A stretch of DNA of 64,000 nucleotides from Photobacterium sp. TLY01 (lineage in GTDB: Bacteria > Pseudomonadota > Gammaproteobacteria > Enterobacterales > Vibrionaceae), in NCBI RefSeq assembly GCF_021432065.1, contig NZ_CP090365.1, positions 372,001 to 436,000 on the forward strand. The letters run 5' to 3'. Below are positions 53,760 through 62,699 of the stretch, one piece after another. Below the pieces are notes generated by a model. The model was not told the DNA's origin, searched no databases, and worked only from the letters and a program-made list of their open reading frames with translations. Positions within the stretch are counted from its first letter, which is position 1, and every line of letters begins with the position of its first letter. A program made the position numbers and the translations under genes.

Positions 53760-55958
53760 ATGGGGCAAAGCGGGTATCATCGCGGTTGGGAGATTTTGTC
53801 GGGTAATCATTCCCGACCGGTTCCGGCCTGGTATTTAATCGAACAGATTAAAAAAGGTTCGGATTTAACCAATGGTATTATCCGACATCAGATCGCCGAG
53901 GAAAATGGTAGTTACCGTTGCGCCCACTGCCGGGTACCGGTGCGTCTGGCCGGCGGAAATGGAGGAACACAATGCCTCCACTTCCGGCATTTCACTAAAG
54001 ATCCCGAATATAAGCAACAGGCCGAAGGTTGCCCTTTTTGCCATCCTGATAGCGAACAGCGCAAGCTGTACAGCGAAGTTTTTCGCGGTGAGGGACAATG
54101 GCATTTGAGCCACAAGGAAAAGGTTGCTGAGATTTTATCCCGCGATCCGCGTATTGATGCGGAGTCCGTAACAACGGAGCACTATATCTTCAGCAAGGAT
54201 CACGATACTAATATCCGCCGGCAACCGGATATTTACTGCCGCGATTGGGACGGCAACCACTGGGTCTTTGAGCTGACCCGTTGGTGGCTCCATCCCGAAA
54301 CGGCGGTGGAACGCCAGCGTGCCTATTGCCGGCTGGGTTATAACCTGGTGTGGCTGTTCAGTCCGGACTGCCAGGAGAAGAACCGTTCGACTTTTCAACT
54401 GCTGCTTTACGGTGCCAACTACCGGGAAGATGCTCCGCCGGAAACATTGGGGGGAGGCGGGGCCCAGTTCAATGCTTTTGAGCTTTCCGAAGCGGCATTG
54501 GTACAAAGCGACAAGGCGGGGAGCTTACACTTGGAAGTGGTTTATCCTCACTTTGCCGTCAATAACTCCCTTGGCTCGATTGATATCTGCTATCAGCGAG
54601 AAATCATGAGCATGCATTCGATGCCCCTCGCACCTGAAGAAAGGCTGCCGTACGGGGTAAAAACCGCACTTCAGTTGCAACAGGCAAAAGATCATCTGGA
54701 AGCGGCTCGTCAGGCCATTGCCCGGCGTGAAGAAGAGCATCAACGAATGCAGCAAGCGTCCGTGATGAAGGCTGTCAGGCAGGAACTCGGTACGCTTCGG
54801 TGCTTGCTTCGCAGCGAGCATATGACTGATGCGCTGGCCGAGCGGTGTCGGAAGCTGATCAGGCAATGCCGTGGAAATTACCTGAACGAGCTGTCACCCT
54901 CGCAGGCTTTACGAGTCGGTTTGGTGGTCGCAAAGGCTGAAAGCAAGATGCTGGCAGCTGTTAATCGCTATCTCAGGGAAAAAGCTGCTCTGGAATCACA
55001 CCGGCAAACGCTAAAGGAAATGGCTCTGGGTTATATTGACCAGATAAGGGGCAGGTCGTTGGCGCCCGAGAGTGAGTCTAGTCACCAGGGGCGTGAGCTT
55101 TACAGTCAGCTGAACCAGTATGAACTGTCTGAGCTGGCGAGACGGGTGGAATCAGCCAGCCATGCCTGTCACCAGCGCTATATTGCTGAATATATTGTTT
55201 CGCTGGGGAAGGCGTTAATCAGTTACCAACCGGTGCAGTGGATGCTGGATAGCCGCCTGCGAGTACTGTCGTTGATCAGCTATACTCGGTCTGTTTCTGA
55301 GCACCAGTTACAGTTACGACTGGAAAAGTATCTCCCCATTATCGATAACCATACTGTTTATCTTCGTTACTGCCGGTCGGCCGATGAACTGGCCCGGGCT
55401 GAATTACGCACTGGTTTGATTGATGATGTGATTAAAGTACGGGAGTCACTGATGGATGCCGGGCTGGATGAGCTGGCTGATTGTCTGCAGACAACATTGG
55501 TAAGCCGCTATCAAAATAAGGCCCGGGATATTTTTTCTATATTCTCGGCGTGGAGTTCACAAACGGATTATCGGGATATTCTTCCACTCGTTATTCAGGC
55601 CTCTGAAGATCAAGCGAGGGCCATTGCGGACTTGCTGGGTTGTCGGGAAACCTCACTGGCATTGCTGCCCCAGTTACGGGACTTTTATGTTCGTCAGGCA
55701 GATGAAGCTGCCTTTAACTTCTTCAACGCTATCGGTATCGCATTAAACCGCTTACTTGAAGTAACAGCTTCCGTTAGCAACAATAGGAGGGACTGTGACT
55801 CTGAGGCGGCAAAAAAAATACTCGATGATTGCGTTCTCTATGTTTCTTCGTTTTACAACGAGGAGCAACAGGCGAAAGCCAGAGGATTGTTTGATGAACT
55901 CTATGGTAAAGAGCTTGATAGATTATGTGATGTATTTTCCTGTTTTGCGGGGGATTAG
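53760..55958 (+). CDS. Large CoiA-like zinc-binding and nuclease-like protein
   Basis: A 732-residue protein. Residues about 53-97 form a zinc-ribbon-like part (YRCAHCRVPV ... LHFRHF ... GCPFC), as in competence protein CoiA and related families. Residues about 155-200 resemble a PD-(D/E)XK core, with RRQPDIYCRDWDGNHWVFEL followed by a hydrophobic strand GYNLVWLFS. The Lys is not obvious (ELTRWW), so activity is uncertain. About 440 residues of mostly helical, partly coiled-coil sequence follow, with no recognised domain. It is divergent from the helicase-nuclease and shares its operator region, so a two-component defence or DNA-uptake-control system is possible. Confidence 0.6.
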   Translation: MGQSGYHRGWEILSGNHSRPVPAWYLIEQIKKGSDLTNGIIRHQIAEENGSYRCAHCRVPVRLAGGNGGTQCLHFRHFTKDPEYKQQAEGCPFCHPDSEQRKLYSEVFRGEGQWHLSHKEKVAEILSRDPRIDAESVTTEHYIFSKDHDTNIRRQPDIYCRDWDGNHWVFELTRWWLHPETAVERQRAYCRLGYNLVWLFSPDCQEKNRSTFQLLLYGANYREDAPPETLGGGGAQFNAFELSEAALVQSDKAGSLHLEVVYPHFAVNNSLGSIDICYQREIMSMHSMPLAPEERLPYGVKTALQLQQAKDHLEAARQAIARREEEHQRMQQASVMKAVRQELGTLRCLLRSEHMTDALAERCRKLIRQCRGNYLNELSPSQALRVGLVVAKAESKMLAAVNRYLREKAALESHRQTLKEMALGYIDQIRGRSLAPESESSHQGRELYSQLNQYELSELARRVESASHACHQRYIAEYIVSLGKALISYQPVQWMLDSRLRVLSLISYTRSVSEHQLQLRLEKYLPIIDNHTVYLRYCRSADELARAELRTGLIDDVIKVRESLMDAGLDELADCLQTTLVSRYQNKARDIFSIFSAWSSQTDYRDILPLVIQASEDQARAIADLLGCRETSLALLPQLRDFYVRQADEAAFNFFNAIGIALNRLLEVTASVSNNRRDCDSEAAKKILDDCVLYVSSFYNEEQQAKARGLFDELYGKELDRLCDVFSCFAGD

Positions 55959-56139
55959 TGGGCCTTGGGATCCTGATATTATAGGTAATAACATCCAACA
56001 ACCATGCCGTTTAAGATGAGTAATACGGCAATATTTACCTGTTATCGGATGGGAATGTTATGGCATACAAGATATTTAAATATTGTTCTTATCGTCATTG
56101 CGGCAATAACTAAACCACGCAAAGATGTGGTGGTTAACT
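55959..56139. other. Non-coding stretch at the right edge of the defence island
   Basis: About 180 bases between the CoiA-like gene and the first right-hand repeat copy. It is AT-rich, with no terminator or gene that I can support. Confidence 0.4.
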
Positions 56140-56304
56140 AATTCAGGACGAATTTTTAGGTTGTCGGCGCCGGGAGCGCCTACAACCGTCCCGGCCCACA
56201 CCAAAGAATCAAAAGGCATTTCTGGTTACTGTTTGTGCCAGCAAAGAGTAACTGGCGCGCGTCAATCAATGCCAAGAGAAGCACCGAACTCAAGCGCGAC
56301 ATAC
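56140..56304 (+). repeat. Dispersed repeat, copy A (plus orientation)
   Basis: A copy of about 165 bases that starts ATTCAGGACGAATTTTTAGG and ends GCGCGACATAC. It matches copy D at 46978-47148 in inverted orientation. It contains the GGCGCCGGGAGCGCC inverted repeat and a block GGCATTTCTGGTTACTGTTT. It has an incidental open frame that is not a gene. Confidence 0.85.
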
Positions 56305-56370
56305 TTTCTGCTTTACCTGAAATCGCTTGTTTATCGTCTGCGCCACATTGAAGTAATCCCCAACCTCAGG

Positions 56371-56478
56371 GAAAAATTCAGGACGAATTTTTAGGTTGTC
56401 GGCGCCGGGAGCGCCTACAACCGCCCCGGCCCACACCAAAGAACAACAAGGCATTTCTGGTTACTGTTTGTGCCAGCA
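56371..56478 (+). repeat. Dispersed repeat, copy B (truncated)
   Basis: It starts GAAAAATTCAGGACGAATTT like the others and stops after TGTTTGTGCCAGCA, where it is fused directly to copy C. The last third of the unit is missing, which suggests recombination between copies. Confidence 0.8.
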
Positions 56479-56620
56479 GTCGGCGCCGGGAGCGCCTACA
56501 ACCGTCCCGGCCAACGCTAAAGAACAAAAAGGCATTTCTGGTTACTGTTTGTGCCAGCAAAGAGTCACTGGCGCGCATCACACAATGCCGAGAGATACAC
56601 AGAACTTATGCGCGACATAC
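56479..56620 (+). repeat. Dispersed repeat, copy C (lacks 5' end)
   Basis: It begins at GTCGGCGCCGGGAGCGCC, without the ATTCAGGACG start, and runs to GCGCGACATAC. Joined head to tail with truncated copy B it makes one complete unit with an internal duplication of about 80 bases. Confidence 0.8.
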
Positions 56621-56869
56621 CATCAGAACCAGATTCGCCGCCAGCCCTGCACAGGGCAATTCCCCCTTACTGATATCACACTTTTTAGCATCTCTTTAAC
56701 ATCCTATATCACTGATAATAAATGAAAATAACCATGATGTTACGTACGTGTTACGTTCGAGTTTCCTTTTGTTACAGTGCCGTTTCCTTGCTTGGGTAGA
56801 CTCTACACAACCGGCGCTCTGTACCCTACACGCCGGTCATATCCCTGATAAACAAGGAAGAGCATAATA
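56621..56869 (+). promoter_or_regulatory. Promoter region of the sugar ABC transporter, with phased TGTTAC repeats
   Basis: About 250 non-coding bases before gtsA. TGTTAC occurs three times in the same orientation at 56738, 56749 and 56770, spaced 11 and 21 bases, close to one and two helical turns. Regulator binding on one DNA face is a reasonable guess. No catabolite or HexR consensus site is convincing. Confidence 0.4.
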
Positions 56870-58135
56870 ATGACAAAGCAAGGTACCTTTACTCTGAAAA
56901 AATCGCTGATCGCTATGACATTCGCGGCAGCCAGTTCTGTGGCCAATGCCGGTGAAGTGGAAGTGCTGCACTGGTGGACATCGGGCGGTGAGGCGAAATC
57001 GGCCGCTGTGCTCAAGCAAATGTTGGAAAAGCAGGGCGATAGCTGGAAAGACTTCGCCGTGGCCGGAGGCGGCGGTGAGAGTGCGATGACAGTACTCAAA
57101 ACCCGTGCGGTATCGGGGAATCCGCCTTCTGCGGCGCAAATTAAAGGTCACGATATTCAGGAGTGGGGCGATCTGGGTTTTCTGACCTCGCTGGATGATG
57201 TGGCAGAAGCCGGTCAATGGGACAAGGTGCTGCCAGCCGTGGTGACCAAAGTCATGAAGTATAACGGCGACTACGTGGCCGTGCCGGTGAACGTACACCG
57301 TGTGAACTGGCTGTGGGCCAACCCTGAGGTATTCAAGAAAGCCGGTGCGAAAGTGCCTGCCAACATGGACGAGTTTTTTGCCGCGGCAGAGAAGATTAAA
57401 GCCGCAGGCTTTGTGCCTCTGGCGCATGGCGGTCAGCCTTGGCAAGACGCAACGCTGTTTGAAGCGATTGCGCTGGATGTTTTAGGTTCGCAAGACTACA
57501 ACAAGGCGTTTGTTGATCTGGATATGGACGTGCTGTCCGGTCCGAAAATGGTTGAAATCTTCGCGACCTTCCAGCGTATGCACGACTACATCGACGAGAA
57601 CTCGCCGGGGCGTGACTGGAATATCGCCACCTCCATGGTGATCAATGGTGAGGCTGCCATGCAAATCATGGGTGACTGGGCAAAAGGTGAATTTGCGGCG
57701 GCCGGTAAACAGCCGGGCAAAGATTACATCTGCGCACCTGCGCCGGGCACAGCAAACCAGTTTACCTTCAACATCGACAGCTTTGCCTTCTTCAAACTGA
57801 GCAACAAAGACAATGAGCAGGCGCAGAAACATCTGGCCAAAACCATTCTCAATAAAGACTTCCAGGAAGTGTTTAACCTCAACAAAGGCTCGATCCCAGT
57901 GCGTCTGGACATGAACATGGACAAGTTCGACAAGTGTGCGCTGGATTCAATGGCCACCTTCAAAGCCTCAGCGCAAACGGGCGATCTGGTGCCGAGTATG
58001 GCCCACGGTCTGGCCACCACCAGCTATGTGCAGGGTGCGGTCTATGATGTGGTGACCAACTTCTTCAACGATACATCTGCCGATCCTAAACAAGCCGCGC
58101 AACAGCTGGCTCGTGCAGTAAAAGCAGCCATATAA
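56870..58135 (+). CDS. Sugar ABC transporter substrate-binding protein (GtsA-like)
   Basis: A 421-residue periplasmic binding protein of the extracellular solute-binding family 1. The Sec signal ends SVANA-GE near residue 27. The mature start [20 protein letters not shown] and blocks such as [19 protein letters not shown] and [16 protein letters not shown] are typical of GtsA, the glucose/mannose-binding protein of pseudomonads and vibrios. Two Cys (in YICAPAPG and FDKCALDS) could pair. It has the AAGGAAGAG ribosome site. It leads the operon with two permeases and an ATPase. Glucose as substrate is inferred from the family. Confidence 0.85.
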   Translation: MTKQGTFTLKKSLIAMTFAAASSVANAGEVEVLHWWTSGGEAKSAAVLKQMLEKQGDSWKDFAVAGGGGESAMTVLKTRAVSGNPPSAAQIKGHDIQEWGDLGFLTSLDDVAEAGQWDKVLPAVVTKVMKYNGDYVAVPVNVHRVNWLWANPEVFKKAGAKVPANMDEFFAAAEKIKAAGFVPLAHGGQPWQDATLFEAIALDVLGSQDYNKAFVDLDMDVLSGPKMVEIFATFQRMHDYIDENSPGRDWNIATSMVINGEAAMQIMGDWAKGEFAAAGKQPGKDYICAPAPGTANQFTFNIDSFAFFKLSNKDNEQAQKHLAKTILNKDFQEVFNLNKGSIPVRLDMNMDKFDKCALDSMATFKASAQTGDLVPSMAHGLATTSYVQGAVYDVVTNFFNDTSADPKQAAQQLARAVKAAI

Positions 58136-58141
58136 CCCTGT

Positions 58142-58167
58142 CGGCGGGCTGGGTGTTCAGCCCGCCG
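58142..58167 (+). other. Intercistronic GC-rich hairpin between binding protein and permease genes
   Basis: A perfect 10-bp stem (CGGCGGGCTG / CAGCCCGCCG) with a 6-nt loop and no T-run, 7 bases after the binding-protein stop. Such hairpins in ABC operons stabilise the upstream mRNA, so that the binding protein is made in excess over the permease. Confidence 0.6.
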
Positions 58168-58278
58168 GTTCACCTGCGCTTTTTTTACCTCTGCGGCGAA
58201 TGAATCCGATATTCAGGCCGGGGCACGCGCGTGCCTGAGAGGTGATCATTGAGACACAACCAGAATCAAGGACGCACT

Positions 58279-59199
58279 ATGGAGCAAACCTTGTCGCTCA
58301 CCAAACAGAAAGCGGCCCGGCCCAGCCTGGCGGACAGATTACAGAAGTGGCTGCCGAAAATCGTGCTGGCCCCGACCATGCTGGTCACTGTGGTGTGTAT
58401 TTATGGCTTTATGTTTTGGACATTTTATCTGTCGCTGACCAATTCCCGCTTTCTGCCCAGCTTTAATTTTGCCGGGTTGATGCAATACCAGAAGCTGATG
58501 GACAACGACCGTTGGATCACCTCGGTGACCAATCTTGGCATTTTTGGCCTGATGTTTATGCTGATTGCGATTGTACTGGGGGTCGGTCTGGCGATTTTGC
58601 TGGATCAGAATATCCGCCAGGAAGGCGCAATCCGGACGATTTATCTCTATCCCATGGCGCTGTCCTTCATTGTCACCGGCACGGCCTGGAAGTGGATTCT
58701 CAACCCGGGTCTGGGGATCGAAAAACTGATGCACGATTGGGGATTTACCGGCTTTGAATTTAACTGGCTGGTGGATCAGGACATGTCGGTGTACACCCTG
58801 GTGATCGCCGCGGTGTGGCAGTCGTCGGGTTTTGTGATGGCCATGTTCCTGGCGGGCCTGCGCGGGATCGATTCTTCGATCATCAAAGCCGCCCAGATCG
58901 ACGGGGCCAGCATGCCGACGATTTACTGGAAAATTGTCCTGCCATGCCTGCGTCCGGTCTTTTTCAGTGCGGTGATTATCACCTCGCACATTGCCATTAA
59001 GAGCTTCGATCTGGTCACCGCGCTGACCGCGGGTGGTCCGGGCTATTCGTCCGATTTACCTGCACTCTTTATGTACGCGCATTCCTTTACCCGCGGACAG
59101 GTGGGTCTGGGGGCAGCCAGTGCCATCATGATGCTGGCGGGCGTTCTGGCGATTCTGGTGCCTTATCTCTATTCCGAATTGCGGGAGAAGAAATCATGA
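58279..59199 (+). CDS. Sugar ABC transporter permease 1 (GtsB/MalF-like)
   Basis: A 306-residue inner-membrane permease with six hydrophobic segments and the ABC-binding EAA-type loop (IKAAQIDGASMPTIYWKIVLPCLRPV). The ATG at 58279 is preferred because AAGGA lies eight bases before it; an in-frame TTG at 58249 is upstream. Its stop overlaps the next permease's ATG (ATGA). Confidence 0.92.
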   Translation: MEQTLSLTKQKAARPSLADRLQKWLPKIVLAPTMLVTVVCIYGFMFWTFYLSLTNSRFLPSFNFAGLMQYQKLMDNDRWITSVTNLGIFGLMFMLIAIVLGVGLAILLDQNIRQEGAIRTIYLYPMALSFIVTGTAWKWILNPGLGIEKLMHDWGFTGFEFNWLVDQDMSVYTLVIAAVWQSSGFVMAMFLAGLRGIDSSIIKAAQIDGASMPTIYWKIVLPCLRPVFFSAVIITSHIAIKSFDLVTALTAGGPGYSSDLPALFMYAHSFTRGQVGLGAASAIMMLAGVLAILVPYLYSELREKKS

Positions 59200-60053
59200 A
59201 TAAGCATGTCACTCTGGGCCGGATGGCGATTTACAGCGGGCTGCTCTTTTTCTGCGTTGTGTACCTGATGCCGCTGTTTGTGATGGTGATTACCTCGTTC
59301 AAGACCCTGCCCGATATCAAAAGCGGCAACCTGATGTCTTTGCCGCAGGAATGGGTGGGGTATGCCTGGAATAAAGCCTGGTCCGGTGCTTGTACCGGGG
59401 TGAGCTGCGACGGTATCAAAGGCTATTTCTGGAATTCCTTCCAGATGGTGATCCCGGCGGTGGCAATTTCTACGCTGCTGGGGGCCTTTAACGGCTATGT
59501 GATCAGCAAGTGGCGTTTCCGGGGCTCTCAGCTGTTCTTCAGTTTGCTGCTGTTCGGCTGCTTTATTCCGTTTCAGGTCATTTTGTTACCCATGGCGGCG
59601 TTGCTGGGCAAACTGGGACTGGCCAATACCACAGCCGGTCTGGTGACGGTGCACGTGATTTACGGTCTGGCATTTACCACACTGTTTTTCCGTAACTTTT
59701 ACGTCGGCGTGCCTGATGAGCTGGTCAAAGCGGCCAAGCTCGACGGGGCGGGGTTCTTTACCATTTTCTTCCGGATTCTACTGCCGCTGTCGACCCCTAT
59801 CTTCATGGTGACAGTGATCTGGCAGTTTACCGCTATCTGGAACGATTTCCTGTTCGGCGTGGTGTATTCCGGCGCAGAAACCCAGCCGATCACGGTGGCG
59901 CTCAATAACCTGGTCAATACCAGCACCGGGGTGAAAGAGTACAACGTCGACATGGCCGCCGCCATTATTGCCGCATTACCAACGCTGTTGGTGTACGTGC
60001 TGGCAGGGAAGTATTTTGTTCGCGGTCTGACCGCGGGATCAGTGAAAGGATAA
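59196..60053 (+). CDS. Sugar ABC transporter permease 2 (GtsC/MalG-like)
   Basis: A 285-residue permease with six membrane segments and the EAA loop [27 protein letters not shown]. It pairs with the preceding permease, to which it is translationally coupled. The large periplasmic loop (about residues 45-75) includes a Cys pair (ACTGVSC). Confidence 0.92.
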   Translation: MNKHVTLGRMAIYSGLLFFCVVYLMPLFVMVITSFKTLPDIKSGNLMSLPQEWVGYAWNKAWSGACTGVSCDGIKGYFWNSFQMVIPAVAISTLLGAFNGYVISKWRFRGSQLFFSLLLFGCFIPFQVILLPMAALLGKLGLANTTAGLVTVHVIYGLAFTTLFFRNFYVGVPDELVKAAKLDGAGFFTIFFRILLPLSTPIFMVTVIWQFTAIWNDFLFGVVYSGAETQPITVALNNLVNTSTGVKEYNVDMAAAIIAALPTLLVYVLAGKYFVRGLTAGSVKG

Positions 60054-60058
60054 CAAGC

Positions 60059-61162
60059 ATGGCTACACTCGCGTTAAAACAGATTCGTAAAACCTACCGT
60101 AATGCCGAGATTGAGACCCTGAAAGGAATTGATATCAGCATTGATTCCGGTGAATTCCTGATCCTGGTCGGCCCTTCCGGTTGTGGCAAATCCACCCTGA
60201 TGAATACCATCGCCGGGCTGGAAGATATCACTTCCGGTGAGATCCTGATTGATGGTGTCGATGTCGCTCAGGTGGAACCGAAAGACCGCGATATCGCTAT
60301 GGTGTTTCAGTCTTATGCCCTGTATCCCAACATGACGGTGCGGGACAACATCGCTTTCGGTCTGAAAATCCGCAAGATGGATAAAGCCAAAATTGCGCAG
60401 GAAGTGGATCGCGTTGCCGCCATGCTGCAGATCGATCACCTGCTGGATCGCAAACCGGCACAGCTGTCAGGCGGCCAGCGCCAGCGTGTTGCCATGGGAC
60501 GGGCACTGGCGCGTCAGCCTAAGCTGTATCTGTTCGATGAGCCTTTGTCGAATTTAGATGCCAAGCTGCGGGTTGAAATGCGCACCCAGATCAAACGTCT
60601 GCACCAGCAGTTGGGCACCACCATAGTGTATGTGACGCACGATCAGATAGAAGCCATGACCCTGGCCGACCGCATCGCGGTGATGAAAGACGGTGAACTG
60701 CAGCAGCTGGGCACACCTAAAGAAATCTACAACCAGCCCAACAACATGTTTGTCGCCGGTTTTATGGGCTCGCCGTCCATGAATTTTATTCAGGCCAAAG
60801 TGGATCTCGATGCCCAGGACAAGCCGGTTGCCAGCGTAACCGTTGCGGGAGAGCCGCACCTGCTTGCGTTGCCTGCAGCGCTGCGTGAACGTGATGGTCA
60901 GTCAATTGTGATCGGCCTGCGTCCGGAAAACATCACAGAGCAGCGGGTGGAAGGCGAAGGCTGTACCACGCTACCGCTGACGGTGGATGTTCTGGAACCG
61001 ACAGGCCCGGATACCATTGCCATGGTGACCATGAACGGGCAGGAAGTGGCGTGTCGTATTTCACCGGACTATGAGGCTAAAGTGGGCGAAACCATGCCTT
61101 TCTACATCGATTTGTCGAAGGCGGTCTTTTTCGACGCGCAATCCCAGCAACGCATTATCTGA
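60059..61162 (+). CDS. Sugar ABC transporter ATPase (MalK/UgpC-like)
   Basis: A 367-residue ABC ATPase that powers the transporter. Walker A is [10 protein letters not shown], the Q-loop is VFQSYALYP, the signature is [17 protein letters not shown], Walker B is [12 protein letters not shown], and the switch His is in [10 protein letters not shown] carboxy-terminal OB/TOBE regulatory domain of about 130 residues (GLRPENI) marks the MalK subgroup. It starts five bases after the second permease, with a strong terminator behind. Confidence 0.94.
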   Translation: MATLALKQIRKTYRNAEIETLKGIDISIDSGEFLILVGPSGCGKSTLMNTIAGLEDITSGEILIDGVDVAQVEPKDRDIAMVFQSYALYPNMTVRDNIAFGLKIRKMDKAKIAQEVDRVAAMLQIDHLLDRKPAQLSGGQRQRVAMGRALARQPKLYLFDEPLSNLDAKLRVEMRTQIKRLHQQLGTTIVYVTHDQIEAMTLADRIAVMKDGELQQLGTPKEIYNQPNNMFVAGFMGSPSMNFIQAKVDLDAQDKPVASVTVAGEPHLLALPAALRERDGQSIVIGLRPENITEQRVEGEGCTTLPLTVDVLEPTGPDTIAMVTMNGQEVACRISPDYEAKVGETMPFYIDLSKAVFFDAQSQQRII

Positions 61163-61193
61163 TTTCTTGGGGAAGGCTCACTCGAGCTGTTTT

Positions 61194-61227
61194 GCCCGCT
61201 CTGGTCTGCGCCAGAGCGGGCTTTTTT
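61194..61227 (+). terminator. Terminator of the sugar ABC operon
   Basis: A perfect 11-bp stem, GCCCGCTCTGG / CCAGAGCGGGC, with a 6-nt loop is followed by six T residues. Confidence 0.92.
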
Positions 61228-61383
61228 GTCTGATCTCAGAGCAGAAAGCCCTGATCTGCAAAGTACAGCAGAGAAACACAGTGCCATAGCCGGTATCCGT
61301 CTATTCCATTCCCGCCTGAGCCGAATGACAGGTATTCTGTTAGTCTTGGCAGTACAGACAGAGACTAATAAGGAGCAGACAGG

Positions 61384-61812
61384 ATGAAAGCCAGAATCAG
61401 TGTCCTGACACTCGGTGTGGATGATCTGGAACAAGCGGTCAGCTTTTACCGGGATGGCCTGGGGCTGCACACAGACGGCATTGTCGGCCAGGAATTTGAG
61501 CACGGTGCGGTGGCATTTTTCGATTTACAGTCGGGGCTCAGATTGGCGCTCTGGCCGCGCAGCAGTATCGCGCAGGATACCGGCTTGCCTCAGACAAGCC
61601 CAGCACCCACCGGGTTGACACTGGGGCACAATGTCAGCTCGAAAGCAGAGGTTGACAGTGTCATGCAACAGGCAGAATCTGCCGGAGCCACTGTGATCAA
61701 AGCTGCGCAGGAGACTTTCTGGGGCGGCTACGCCGGCTATTTTCAGGATCCGGATCAGCATGTGTGGGAAGTGGTGTGGAATCCGCATTTTCTGCCAGAT
61801 GAAGAAGTATAA
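61384..61812 (+). CDS. VOC/glyoxalase-superfamily protein
   Basis: A 142-residue VOC protein with two beta-alpha-beta-beta-beta modules: SVLTLGVDDLEQAVSFYRDGLG and, later, YAGYFQDPDQHVWEVVWNP. The final Glu in that second motif is a usual metal ligand of the fold. No substrate can be named. The ribosome site AAGGAG precedes the ATG. The pentapeptide-repeat gene follows after 20 bases, so the two are probably cotranscribed. Confidence 0.82.
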   Translation: MKARISVLTLGVDDLEQAVSFYRDGLGLHTDGIVGQEFEHGAVAFFDLQSGLRLALWPRSSIAQDTGLPQTSPAPTGLTLGHNVSSKAEVDSVMQQAESAGATVIKAAQETFWGGYAGYFQDPDQHVWEVVWNPHFLPDEEV

Positions 61813-61832
61813 CAATCACCAAGGATGTACCC

Positions 61833-62432
61833 GTGAAACACATTGAAAATGACGAGCAGTACTACAATGAAACCTTTGAGAAGCTGTCGTTGCCTTATTC
61901 TGAGTTTGCAGGCATTGAATTTGAAGACTGCGAATTCAATGACTGTAACTTTACCGAATCCGTCTTCAAACACTGTAAGTTCATTAACTGCCAGTTTCAT
62001 CAATGTAACCTGAGTTTGCTCAAGATCCCGCACACACGCTTTTTCGACGTGCATTTTCTCGACTGTAAACTGGTGGGAGTCGACTGGACGCAGGCCAACT
62101 GGCCTTCGTTTAATATCGATCATGAATTGCGGTTCCGGAAATGTATTCTCAATGACGCGTCTTTTTTCGGCCTGACATTGAATGCGCTCAAGCTGGACGA
62201 TTGCAAACTGCACGATGTCGATTTCAGGGAAGGCGATTTTAAAGACTCAGCCATGACCTACTGCGATTTTACCCACAGCCTGTTTATGCGATCCGATCTG
62301 CGACGGGTCGACTTCACTGAATCGACCCATTACCACATTCACGTGCTCGATAATCAGGTTGAAGGTGCCAAATTCTCCCGATTTGAAGCGCTCCATCTGC
62401 TGGAAAGCCTGGGTATTGAGCTGGTGGACTGA
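61833..62432 (+). CDS. Pentapeptide-repeat protein, McbG/Qnr-like
   Basis: A 199-residue right-handed quadrilateral beta-helix protein. Repeats with central Phe/Leu every five residues are seen in FAGIEFEDCEFNDCNFTESVF, and again at CKLHDVDFREGDFKDSAM and FTHSLFMRSDLRRVDF. In the middle, KLVGVDWTQANWPSFNIDHELRF breaks the helix in the way McbG, the microcin B17 immunity protein, does. The end, LHLLESLGIELVD, resembles the dimerisation tails of McbG and Qnr. Such proteins mimic DNA and shield gyrase; protection from a gyrase poison is inference, as many relatives have no known role. Confidence 0.75.
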   Translation: MKHIENDEQYYNETFEKLSLPYSEFAGIEFEDCEFNDCNFTESVFKHCKFINCQFHQCNLSLLKIPHTRFFDVHFLDCKLVGVDWTQANWPSFNIDHELRFRKCILNDASFFGLTLNALKLDDCKLHDVDFREGDFKDSAMTYCDFTHSLFMRSDLRRVDFTESTHYHIHVLDNQVEGAKFSRFEALHLLESLGIELVD

Positions 62433-62699
62433 ACAGAGGTAACGGAAAACTTCAATTAAGCGGGTCGGTGAAATGGGAGCAGTGCGTCAAACTTCTTTGT
62501 AAAGCTTCTTATTGCAAACTAATTTATTGAGCCGAATATGATAATAGGTGCATTATGACGCTTTTATGACAATGCAGCTTTTTCTTCGCTTTTATCATAA
62601 GCCGACACAATCCGGGACGGAATCTTGTCCGGCCAACGCTGGCTTGCCAGTCCCGGCTGATTGTCTGAGGTTAGGGTTTAGATGAAGTTTGGAGAGAAA

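Noticed and set aside
46978-56620. A prophage or integrative element occupying the defence island
   Set aside because: No integrase, tRNA attachment duplication, structural or replication gene was found; only the repeats bracket the region.
56125-56725. Two open frames with similar products across the right-hand repeats, and a similar one at 46849-47283 on the minus strand
   Set aside because: Their likeness comes from the DNA repeat itself. The frames begin in different flanking sequence and have no ribosome sites.
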